Assembly (NCBI GenBank): GCA_045615885.1
Contig: JAZLFR010000057.1
Coordinates: 62,001 to 126,000, forward strand
Direction: 5' to 3'
DNA from: UBA1765 sp045615885
GTDB taxonomy: Bacteria > Fibrobacterota > Fibrobacteria > Fibrobacterales > Fibrobacteraceae
DNA length: 64,000 nucleotides
The notes beneath the pieces were generated by a model. It saw nothing but the letters and a program-made list of their open reading frames with translations, was not told the DNA's origin and did not search any database. Shown here in pieces: positions 8,815 through 15,958 of the stretch. The stretch's first letter is position 1. Each line of letters begins with the position of its first letter. A program made the translations under genes and the position numbers.

Positions 8815-9984
8815 ATGAAATCTCCTGTCGAGAATAAAAAAGAAACGGAACGCTGCATACTCGTCGGTATAGCTACGCCAAAAGTAATGCCGTGGCTTGC
8901 CACCGAGCACTTGAACGAACTTGAGCGCCTGGCTGATACTGCGGGCGCAAAAGTCGTTGGCACTTTTTTGCAACGCGTACAGGCGTTCAACCCGGCAACG
9001 CTCATTGGCGAAGGCAAGGTTGCAGAGATCAAGGCCGCGCTCGAAGCGCAAGACGCCAAGATGGTCGTTTTTGACGACGACCTTTCTGGCAGCCAGGTTC
9101 GCAATCTGGAAAGCCGCCTGCCAGGCATTAAGGTTCTCGACAGAACAGGCCTCATTCTTGATATTTTTGCAAAGCATGCAGTGACAGCAGAAAGCCGACT
9201 GATGGTAGAAATTGCACAGCTGCAATACTTGATGCCCCGCCTTACAGGCATGTGGACGCACCTTTGCCGCCAGCACAACGGCGGCATTGGCACAAAGGGC
9301 CCTGGCGAAACGCAGCTCGAAACGGACCGCCGTTTGATCAACGCACGAATCCGTGACTTGAAAAAGAAGCTCAAGAAAATCGAAGACGCTCGCGACCGCA
9401 CTGCAGAAAAACGCTACGACACATTCCATGTAGGTATCGTGGGCTACACGAACGCAGGCAAGAGCACGCTGACCAACCGCTTGACCGGCGCAAATGTCTA
9501 TGCCGAAGACAAGCTGTTTGCCACGCTCGATTCCACGACGCGCAAACTCTACATTGGCGACGGCGAAAGCATCATTCTCTCTGACACCGTCGGGTTCATT
9601 CGCAAGCTTCCGCACAACCTCGTGGAAACATTCAAGAGCACGCTCGGCATTGCGGCCCACGCAAACTGCATTCTAGAAGTCGTTGACGCAAGCGCCCCCG
9701 ACTACAAGGAACACCTTGAAGTCACGCAAAAAACATTGAGCGACATCATTGACGAAGCAACGCCGCGCATCACGGTTTTCAACAAGGCAGAAGCCGCCGA
9801 AGAAACCAAGCGCGACGAACTCCGCATAAACTACCCGAACGCATTGCAGATTAGCGCACTCGAAAACATTGGCATGGAAGCGCTCCGCGAAGAACTCGTG
9901 AAGGAATTTGCAAAGTGGAAGGAAAAACGAGAGGCCAAAAAAGAGGAAGAGGCGAACGCCCCCGACGGATGGGTTGCTGAGTAG
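8815..9984 (+). CDS. hflX: Ribosome-associated GTPase HflX
   Basis: 389 aa, full length. HflX binds stalled or stressed 50S subunits and splits 70S ribosomes. The N-terminal HflX domain includes RVQAFNPATLIGEGK and the RLTGMWTHL segment, followed by the GTKGPGETQLETDRR linker motif. The G domain has G1 GYTNAGKST (around 206), G3 DTVGFIRKLPHNL (around 257) and G4 NKAE. The C-terminus is a short charged helix (KWKEKREAKKEEE). Start ATG 8815 lies 21 nt after the 47-aa gene; pgpA follows by 14 nt. Confidence 0.96.
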   Translation: MKSPVENKKETERCILVGIATPKVMPWLATEHLNELERLADTAGAKVVGTFLQRVQAFNPATLIGEGKVAEIKAALEAQDAKMVVFDDDLSGSQVRNLESRLPGIKVLDRTGLILDIFAKHAVTAESRLMVEIAQLQYLMPRLTGMWTHLCRQHNGGIGTKGPGETQLETDRRLINARIRDLKKKLKKIEDARDRTAEKRYDTFHVGIVGYTNAGKSTLTNRLTGANVYAEDKLFATLDSTTRKLYIGDGESIILSDTVGFIRKLPHNLVETFKSTLGIAAHANCILEVVDASAPDYKEHLEVTQKTLSDIIDEATPRITVFNKAEAAEETKRDELRINYPNALQISALENIGMEALREELVKEFAKWKEKREAKKEEEANAPDGWVAE

Positions 9985-9998
9985 AGGTTTATTTTACG

Positions 9999-10568
9999 AT
10001 GATGAACGAAGAAGTCAAGGCTAAATACAAAAAGAAAAAAGTTCCTCACGAATGGCGTAAGACCGACAGAATTTCTGCGCTTGTCTCGACATTCCTTGGT
10101 TCCGGCACACTCCCGAAAATGCCCGGCACCTGGGGAAGCCTTGCCGCGGCGCTCTGCGCCTACCCCATGGCAATTTTCTTCGGCAACAACATTCCATGCG
10201 TTTCGTGGTTCAACCCAAGCTTTTTGGTGGCAAGCGTCATCGTATTCTTCGCAGCAATCCCGTTCGTGAACAAGGCCATGCGCGACTGTGGCACCGAAGA
10301 CCCGGGCTGGATCGTGATTGACGAAGTTGCAGGGCAATGGCTTGCCCTCGCCTTTGTACCGACCGCATTCATCGTAGAAAATGTCTGGGTCGTGCTCGTT
10401 GCGTTTGCATTGTTTAGACTTTTCGATATAACAAAGCCGCTCGGCATCCATCGCTTTGAAAAGTTCCCCGAAGGTTGGGGCGTCATGGCAGACGACATGC
10501 TCGGCGGCCTTTACGCCGGGCTACTGCTAGCTGCCGGCTACCACTGCATTCCAATGATTCTGGGTTAA
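9999..10568 (+). CDS. pgpA: Phosphatidylglycerophosphatase A
   Basis: 189 aa. PgpA dephosphorylates phosphatidylglycerol phosphate in the inner membrane. Family motifs are complete: LGSGTLPKMPGTWGSL (around 29), DPGWIVIDEVAGQWLAL (around 103) and FDITKPLGIHRFEK followed by GWGVMADDMLGGLYAG near the C-terminus. Hydrophobic segments match the family's membrane topology, with a lysine-rich cytosolic N-terminus (KAKYKKKKV). Last gene of the rlmI-hflX-pgpA group; a hairpin follows its stop. Confidence 0.94.
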   Translation: MMNEEVKAKYKKKKVPHEWRKTDRISALVSTFLGSGTLPKMPGTWGSLAAALCAYPMAIFFGNNIPCVSWFNPSFLVASVIVFFAAIPFVNKAMRDCGTEDPGWIVIDEVAGQWLALAFVPTAFIVENVWVVLVAFALFRLFDITKPLGIHRFEKFPEGWGVMADDMLGGLYAGLLLAAGYHCIPMILG

Positions 10569-10580
10569 AGCGGGGGTTCC

Positions 10581-10596
10581 AAGGGGTTCACCCCTT
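10581..10596. terminator. Hairpin between convergent pgpA and exported-protein genes
   Basis: AAGGGG-TTCA-CCCCTT is a perfect 6-bp stem with a 4-nt loop, located 13 nt after the pgpA stop and 8 nt before the end of the opposing gene. No T-run follows, so it is a weak intrinsic-terminator candidate. Confidence 0.4.
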
Positions 10597-10603
10597 GCGT
10601 CAC

Positions 10604-11314
10604 TTATTTCCAATAGCCGATTATCAAGATTTCGGTTTTGGCGTTCTTGTTCTTGGCGCTTTCAAAACCAACGATTCGGCGAATGCTCTTTTGGTTCGGG
10701 TTCATGCCTTCGCGCGTAATGCCAAGCGTTGCAAGAGAAACCTTGACTCCAGGCACCTTGCCTCCTTCCTTGACCTGGTCGATTTTATCGACATTCAGCA
10801 TTACATCCTTGAACAAAGCCTTGAATTCCTTGGCGTCGTCGCGAAGCTTGATTTGCGGGCGTGTTTTGCCATCTGGCGACCACACGTAAAATTCCCAGGC
10901 ACGCTTCTCGCCTTCCTTGTAATAGCCAGCGTCCAGAAGCTTTTCACTGAACATAAGTTCCGGAGTAACGACTCCTTCGACATGAGTCATATACGGCTTG
11001 CCGCCTTCTTCCACAAGAATGATGTTTTCTTGCACTGGGCCTTCCATATATTCAGTGTTCAAATCGAACTCGACAGTGAAAGCGGCGCCAGCAGCAATTT
11101 CTTTCGGGAATTTGAAGTTCGTACCGCCAGTGCCCTGGCTCATTACAGTTTCAAGCTTCATTGCATCGCCAAGGTTTTTACCCTGCAAAACAATGTGCTT
11201 GACTTCGCCCTGGTTCACGCCCGTGAACTTATATACTTCTGGAGTAAACTTCGGGTTGCCCGCGGCAAACGCAGCCACGGCACCAAGAGTAAGAATCATC
11301 GAAAACTTTTTCAT
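10604..11314 (-). CDS. Exported protein with DUF1573/ASH-like domain (tentative)
   Basis: 236 aa with a clear signal peptide (MKKFSMILTLGAVAAFAAG). The following ~100 residues alternate short beta strands in a pattern like DUF1573/ASH-type Ig folds: QGEVKHIVLQGKNLGD, then a hydrophobic strand, AAGAAFTVEFDLNTEYMEG and ENIILVEEGG. The second half (GEKRAWEFYVWSPDGKT onward) is not recognised. Probably periplasmic. It lies downstream of no obvious partner; the PAS gene is co-directional 48 nt upstream. Fold assignment is inference from pattern only. Confidence 0.55.
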   Translation of the reverse strand: MKKFSMILTLGAVAAFAAGNPKFTPEVYKFTGVNQGEVKHIVLQGKNLGDAMKLETVMSQGTGGTNFKFPKEIAAGAAFTVEFDLNTEYMEGPVQENIILVEEGGKPYMTHVEGVVTPELMFSEKLLDAGYYKEGEKRAWEFYVWSPDGKTRPQIKLRDDAKEFKALFKDVMLNVDKIDQVKEGGKVPGVKVSLATLGITREGMNPNQKSIRRIVGFESAKNKNAKTEILIIGYWK

Positions 11315-11338
11315 GATTTTGAATATACAAAAAAAAGA

Positions 11339-11359
11339 ATACAGAAGATAGAAAACAGG
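11339..11359. repeat. Heptamer-period tract, 3 units
   Basis: ATACAGA, AGATAGA, AAACAGG in register, immediately before the 3' end of the PAS-domain gene. Same NNACAGA word class as the tracts near 29.2, 49.8 and 55.2 kb. Confidence 0.65.
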
Positions 11360-11362
11360 AAG

Positions 11363-11743
11363 TTAATCTTCCATGTTGTAGAAAGGCGTGGTGTCTTGAG
11401 TGCGGAATTCGTGTTTTTCGTAGTAGCCGATGAGCTCGCCGTTTTCGTCGCGGAGGGCGATCATGTAGCCGTCTTTGTTCTGCTTTTCGTTGAAGAACGT
11501 GTGAACCCAGTTGTGGGTCTTGTCCGCCTGGAACCAAGCCACCACCTTGATGATCTTCTCCTGGGATTCCGGGCTGTGGCACTTCAGCAGGTTGCGACCG
11601 ATAAGAGCGGCACCCCCACGCTTGGCTTGCGCCTCGCAAGCCTTCGGGTTCATGTAGATGATTTCGTGTTCCAGGTTGCAGATAACGATTGCCGTATCAT
11701 CCTGGTCGATGATGGATTTGAAGAAGGGATTTAAATTAATCAT
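11363..11743 (-). CDS. Small PAS-domain protein
   Basis: 126 aa, essentially one PAS fold: IIDQDDTAIVICNLEHEIIYMNPKA at residues 11-35, GAALIGRNLLKCHSPES (45-60) and strands WVHTFFNEKQNKDGYMIAL and GELIGYYEKHEF. No output domain, signal peptide or membrane segment is present, so it is a soluble sensor or adaptor. Cys55 in LLKCH aligns with a position where related proteins carry a ligand-contacting residue, but the ligand is unknown. The upstream spacer is short (49 nt to the methyltransferase gene), and both are on the minus strand. Confidence 0.75.
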   Translation of the reverse strand: MINLNPFFKSIIDQDDTAIVICNLEHEIIYMNPKACEAQAKRGGAALIGRNLLKCHSPESQEKIIKVVAWFQADKTHNWVHTFFNEKQNKDGYMIALRDENGELIGYYEKHEFRTQDTTPFYNMED

Positions 11744-11792
11744 TTTTTTTCCGAGTTGGTTGATAACGACACAGACGATGGTGCTGTGCTGC

Positions 11793-12896
11793 TTACTTTT
11801 TTTCTAAAAGAAATAAATACTCCTTGTACTTTCCGTCAGAATTTATCCACTCATTGGTCCAACGCATATTGCTCATAACATTTTTTTTGTAGTCAATTTC
11901 TCGCATGGCAATGACGTTTCCATTCGAATTCAAGATATCGTTGAGTTCATCTTTTGTAGCACGCCCCCCAGAGCCATACGACAAAAGAATATAACGGGCA
12001 TTTGTCTGGTCAATCAATTTCTTAATTGCCTGCATTGCAATAAAGTGGCCATTCTCATCTTTTCGGAATTCCTCAAACACAGAAGGCGAAACAAGATCTC
12101 TCGTATCATCCCTGCGATTGGCTTTTCCAAAAACCTTAGGTTTATCATTTAAAACTACTGTTTTCCATATGTGGTAATACGCAACATACCGAACACGACT
12201 TGGTGGCATTTTTTCATTATTGGAACCATAAGGCGGATCCAAATAAACCAAATCGTGATATTCTTTTACTGCATCGAACACGTCTCCCTGAATGACCTTA
12301 TTACTTGAAGTCAAAGGAAATCGCTTGGGCAACCTAAGCAACATGTCGTTATAGGAGCGGGGGGACCATTTCGAAAGATACGCGGCGTAATGCCCCAGTG
12401 TGTTGTCAACGGAATCTAAAGCCAAAATCAGACTTGTCAACAAAACACATTTATCTTCCCAGTCTAGACCATAAGTCTCAATTTTATCTCTGATAGCATC
12501 CAATCGCTTTGTATTTTTCAATTGGAAAGGCCTTTTGCCGTCTTCCCCTGCTCCACCATAATGTTCCGAAAACCAGCCTTCGTATCCTTCCAAAGAGTTC
12601 AATTCATCAATAAACGGTTTATAGAACGAATCCTGTTTTTTGGACAACAAGTAGCATGTCGCGAATACCTTGGACCAATCAGAAATGTCATTTGCAGTAG
12701 TATTGTAGCCAACTTGTGCAAAAGCCTGCGCTACGCGCGATGTACCACAAAAAGCATCCAAGGCTGAAGAAACCTGGAGTTTTGAGACCATTTCCAAAAT
12801 ATATGGCAAAATTTTTAATTTCGACCCAGTATACTTGACACCTTCCGTTTCAGGAACTTTCGTAACTCTGCCAAACAAATCAAATTGAACATTCAT
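11793..12896 (-). CDS. D12-class N6-adenine DNA methyltransferase
   Basis: 367 aa. SAM-binding motif I is ALDAFCGTSRVAQAF (residues 43-57), catalytic motif IV is LDPPYGSNN (around 217), and the N-terminal KYTGSKLKILPYI matches the KxxGSK element of D12-class (Dam-like) enzymes. No restriction endonuclease gene lies next to it, so it looks like an orphan or a displaced member of an R-M system. Base composition is more AT-rich than glyS beside it, hinting at transfer. Recognition sequence cannot be predicted. Confidence 0.85.
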   Translation of the reverse strand: MNVQFDLFGRVTKVPETEGVKYTGSKLKILPYILEMVSKLQVSSALDAFCGTSRVAQAFAQVGYNTTANDISDWSKVFATCYLLSKKQDSFYKPFIDELNSLEGYEGWFSEHYGGAGEDGKRPFQLKNTKRLDAIRDKIETYGLDWEDKCVLLTSLILALDSVDNTLGHYAAYLSKWSPRSYNDMLLRLPKRFPLTSSNKVIQGDVFDAVKEYHDLVYLDPPYGSNNEKMPPSRVRYVAYYHIWKTVVLNDKPKVFGKANRRDDTRDLVSPSVFEEFRKDENGHFIAMQAIKKLIDQTNARYILLSYGSGGRATKDELNDILNSNGNVIAMREIDYKKNVMSNMRWTNEWINSDGKYKEYLFLLEKK

Positions 12897-13025
12897 TCTT
12901 TATTTTCTCTGCGTTCATCCGGTCTCCAGAACGATTGCAATCAATAAAAAATTGTTCATCTTTCTGCCTATCATTCAGTACGCCACATTCATTAATAGAT
13001 AGTGTAAATATACACTCAAAAACGC

Positions 13026-13070
13026 AAAAAAGGCCACCCCCCAAAAAAAACATCGGGAGTGACCTTTTTA
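13026..13070. terminator. Bidirectional intrinsic terminator downstream of glyS
   Basis: AAAAAGGCCAC pairs with GTGACCTTTTT (one mismatch), with extra C-run/G-run pairing inside. T-runs occur on both strands. It lies between glyS and the methyltransferase and would stop glyS transcription on the minus strand. Confidence 0.6.
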
Positions 13071-13156
13071 GGTTCTAGAGCGAAGCTCTGACTATAACCT
13101 CAGAGCGACAAAGTCGCGACCTCGCGCCTCTAGGGCGAAGCCCGACCTCATACCTC

Positions 13157-13180
13157 TTAGCAACCGAGCTTTGCAATAAA
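13157..13180 (-). repeat. Second copy of the glyS 3' end
   Basis: TTAGCAACCGAGCTTTGCA at 13157 matches TTAGCAACCAAGCTTTGCA at 13228 (the true glyS end) with one difference, 71 bp apart. Read on the minus strand it encodes FIAKLGC-stop against LAAKLGC-stop. Confidence 0.8.
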
Positions 13181-13192
13181 GGGATAGGAGTC

Positions 13193-13220
13193 CAGAGGAA
13201 AGGGAATGCCCTTTCCTCTG
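13193..13220. other. Perfect 12-bp hairpin after glyS
   Basis: CAGAGGAAAGGG (13193-13204) and CCCTTTCCTCTG (13209-13220) pair perfectly around a 4-nt loop, 7 nt beyond the glyS stop. No T-run follows on either strand. It may protect the glyS mRNA end or be the scar of the local duplication. Confidence 0.7.
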
Positions 13221-13227
13221 CGTCTCT

Positions 13228-14640
13228 TTAGCAACCAAGCTTTGCAGCGAGGTATGCTTCGAGTTCGTCGATCTTAACGAGTTCCTGCTTCATGGAATCG
13301 CGTTCACGAACAGTGACATAACCGAGCTTTGCCGGGTCGCTTTCGCCTTCGCCAACAGTGTCGAAGTCAACAGTTACGCAGAACGGTGTGCCAAGTTCGT
13401 CCTGACGGCGGTAACGCTTACCGATGGACTGGGTTTCGTCGTATTCCACGTTCCAGCGCTGGAGAAGCTGTTCGTAAAGTTCTTCGGCCTTGGCCTTGAC
13501 CTGGCCCTTCTTAACGAGCGGGAGAACAGCAACCTTGACAGGAGCAACCTTCGGGTCGAAGTGGAGAACGGTACGTTCGTCGTTTTCGAGCTTTTCAACT
13601 TCGTAAGCATCGCAAAGGAGCACGAGGAGCAAGCGTTCTACACCGAGGGACGGTTCCACAACGTAAGGCACATAGCGCTTGTTCTGGACCGGGTCAATGT
13701 ATTCCTGCTTGACCTTGGATTCGTTCTGGTGAGCAGTCAAGTCGAAGTTTGTACGGCTTGCAATGCCCCAGAGTTCGCCCCAACCGAACGGGAATTCGTA
13801 TTCGACGTCGGTGGTACCATTACTGTAGTGGCTGAGTTCTTCCTTGGCATGTTCGCGGAGACGGAGCTTGCTTTCGTTCACGCCCAGGTCCTTGATGAGC
13901 CAGTTGAAGCAATACTTGCGCCAGAAATCGTACCATTCAAGTTCTGTACCCGGTTCGCAGAAGAATTCGAGTTCCATCTGTTCGAATTCGCGGGTACGGA
14001 AGATGAAGTTACCCGGAGTAATTTCGTTACGGAAGCTCTTACCGATCTGGCCGACACCGAACGGAATGCGTGGGCGAACGTTGTCAACGATGTTCTTGAA
14101 GTCAACGAAGATACCCTGAGCAGTTTCTGGACGGAGGTAAACCTTGTTGCCTTCGCCTTCGATAACGCCGATTTCGGTCTGGAACATAAGGTTGAAAGCG
14201 CGCGGCTTTGTAAATTCGGTCTTGCCGCAGCTCGGGCATTCGATCTTGTTGTCGATCATGAGCTGTGCAATTTCGTCAAAGTTCTTACCAGCGCAGCAGC
14301 CGTCGCCAAGCTTTTCTTCGAGCAGGTGGTCGGCACGGAAACGTTCGTGGCAAGCAAGGCAGTCAACGAGCGGGTCGCTGAAGTTGCCGACATGGCCAGA
14401 AGCCTTCCAAACGCGCGGGTTGAGGAGGATAGAGCTATCGAGGCCCAAAACATCCTTACGGGAGCTAACGAACTTCTTCCACCAGAGGTTCTTGATGTTG
14501 CGCTTGAGTTCTACGCCATACGGACCGTAGTCCCAAGTATTTGCGAGACCATCATAAATTTCAGAACCCGGGAAAATAAAACCACGGCGCTTGCAGAGGG
14601 AGATGATGTCCTTGAGGGCATCCTGAACTTTCTTTGCCAT
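13228..14640 (-). CDS. glyS: Glycyl-tRNA synthetase, alpha2 type
   Basis: 470 aa, the dimeric single-chain type. It charges tRNA-Gly. Class II core: motif 1 region FIFPGSEIYDGLANTWDYGP (21-40), two zinc-ribbon-like cysteine pairs (CLAC and CPSC), GNKVYLRPETAQGIF, motif 2 FRNEITP with RTREFEQMELEFF, and motif 3 EPSLGVERLLLVLL. The C-terminal anticodon domain follows (VAVLPLV to the end). The last seven codons are duplicated 71 bp downstream. The upstream region (14641-14957) contains two strong hairpins and a heptamer tract. Confidence 0.96.
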   Translation of the reverse strand: MAKKVQDALKDIISLCKRRGFIFPGSEIYDGLANTWDYGPYGVELKRNIKNLWWKKFVSSRKDVLGLDSSILLNPRVWKASGHVGNFSDPLVDCLACHERFRADHLLEEKLGDGCCAGKNFDEIAQLMIDNKIECPSCGKTEFTKPRAFNLMFQTEIGVIEGEGNKVYLRPETAQGIFVDFKNIVDNVRPRIPFGVGQIGKSFRNEITPGNFIFRTREFEQMELEFFCEPGTELEWYDFWRKYCFNWLIKDLGVNESKLRLREHAKEELSHYSNGTTDVEYEFPFGWGELWGIASRTNFDLTAHQNESKVKQEYIDPVQNKRYVPYVVEPSLGVERLLLVLLCDAYEVEKLENDERTVLHFDPKVAPVKVAVLPLVKKGQVKAKAEELYEQLLQRWNVEYDETQSIGKRYRRQDELGTPFCVTVDFDTVGEGESDPAKLGYVTVRERDSMKQELVKIDELEAYLAAKLGC

Positions 14641-14957
14641 AAATAATCCTTTTTCGGCCTAGCGTTAAAGCATTTCCTTTGGCCGGACTAGGAACCTACC
14701 TGGATGATAGGCCCTGACGCACGCAAATTTAGAATAATTAAAAATGCAGAATTCAGAATTAAAAATCACTTTCTCTTGTATCTGGCAAAAGGGCAGCTAT
14801 TCGCGCTATCGCTGTATAAAATTGCTCATCAGTTCACTACGTTCACGAGCAATTTTTCAGTTCAAAGCGTCAACTGCGTTCCGCTTCGAACCCATTCGGG
14901 CATCTATCGCGGCTGCAACATTTAAGTAATGTTCCATTTTTTCTAAACTTGCACGCG
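14641..14957. other. Divergent spacer between glyS and M23 peptidase
   Basis: No gene seen. Contains a five-unit heptamer tract (14731-14765) and two tandem hairpins: AAAATTGCTC/GAGCAATTTT (14818-14856) and GTTCAAAGCG/CGCTTCGAAC (14860-14891, one mismatch). Both gene promoters should lie here; no strong -10/-35 pair was identified. Confidence 0.6.
14731..14765. repeat. Heptamer-period tract, 5 units
   Basis: AGAATAA, TTAAAAA, TGCAGAA, TTCAGAA, TTAAAAA in register, in the glyS upstream spacer. Confidence 0.7.
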
Positions 14958-15950
14958 ATGTTCAAGCGCTATTTTACAGTTTTCCTTTGCGCAAGCGCAA
15001 TTGTTTTTGCAGATAACGAAGTTAGCGGAGACATGGTGCGCGCTCGCGCCGCCGTGGCTTACGAGACTCTCGATTCCGAACTTGCAAAAGTAGAAGAACC
15101 CGCAAAGGTTGATTCTGCAGAGGTGGCAGAAGCCGCTGCAGACTCCATAGAAAACGAAAAGATGGCCGAAGCTGGCGAAGTGCAAAACGATTCCGAGCCA
15201 GAAGAGGCAAGCGAAGATGGCGAGGAAGTTGCTGAAAACGAAGACAGCGAATCTGAAGAAAATGAAGAAGCCGAAGAACTTGCCGAAGCGGATTCCGCCG
15301 CAGTCGATAGCATTGCGAACGCAGCCGTCGCATCCCTCGATTTTTCTAACGGAGCGCTGCCGACCGTGAACCCCGTCCGCATTACCTCGCCCTACGGAAT
15401 CCGCAAATACCGCCTGCACCGTGGCGTTGACGTGAAAGTCTATAAGGGCGATTCCATAGTCGCGGCGTTCCCAGGCAAGGTTATAACATCACAGTATGAA
15501 CGCCGCGGCTACGGCCACTATTTGAAGGTGCTGCACGACAACGGGACAATCACTGTTTACGGGCACCTTTCCAAACGTTTGAAAAAGGTTGGCGATGTGG
15601 TGGAAGCGGGCGAACTCATTGGCCTGGGCGGGAATACGGGCCGTTCCACAGGTTCGCACCTGCACTTTGAAATTCGCTACGGGCAAATCAACATCGACCC
15701 GACCAAGGTATTCAACTTTGAAAACGGCGGCCTGCAAGAAAACGCAGGCAACTACGATTTGCAAGTTGCAAATGCAGACCACAACGAAATCCAGAAAGAG
15801 CTTTCAAAGCACCGCATTTACAAGGTGCGCCGAGGCGACACGCTCGGCGGCATTGCCCGCAAATACGGGACGACAGTGTCAAAGATCAAGAAGCTGAACG
15901 GGCTCCGCAGCGACCGCATTCGCGCTGGCCAGATACTGCGCTGCTCTTAA
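14958..15950 (+). CDS. Secreted M23 peptidase with LysM domain
   Basis: 330 aa from ATG 14958. Signal peptide (MFKRYFTVFLCASAIVFA), then an acidic Glu/Ala/Ser-rich linker of about 90 residues, an M23/LytM metallopeptidase domain and a C-terminal LysM. Zinc ligands are visible in HRGVDVKV and HLHFEIRYG, with VYGHLS between. The LysM repeat is YKVRRGDTLGGIARKYG with a KIKKLNGL and RAGQIL finish. Such proteins cleave peptidoglycan cross-links or activate amidases (EnvC/NlpD-like) in the periplasm. The intact HxxxD and HxH motifs argue for an active enzyme. Confidence 0.9.
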   Translation: MFKRYFTVFLCASAIVFADNEVSGDMVRARAAVAYETLDSELAKVEEPAKVDSAEVAEAAADSIENEKMAEAGEVQNDSEPEEASEDGEEVAENEDSESEENEEAEELAEADSAAVDSIANAAVASLDFSNGALPTVNPVRITSPYGIRKYRLHRGVDVKVYKGDSIVAAFPGKVITSQYERRGYGHYLKVLHDNGTITVYGHLSKRLKKVGDVVEAGELIGLGGNTGRSTGSHLHFEIRYGQINIDPTKVFNFENGGLQENAGNYDLQVANADHNEIQKELSKHRIYKVRRGDTLGGIARKYGTTVSKIKKLNGLRSDRIRAGQILRCS

Positions 15951-15958
15951 AGCAAATA

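Larger units (their letters stand above)
12897..13227. other. 331-bp spacer with hairpins and a repeated glyS tail
   Basis: No gene seen. From left to right: AT-rich upstream region of the methyltransferase, a bidirectional terminator (13026-13070), three minihairpins separated by ACCTC words (13077-13156), a second copy of the glyS 3' end (13157-13180), and a perfect 12-bp hairpin (13193-13220). Confidence 0.7.

Noticed and set aside
14641..14957. T-box or glycine riboswitch in the glyS leader
   Set aside because: No T-box bulge sequence, no specifier loop, and no glycine aptamer core.
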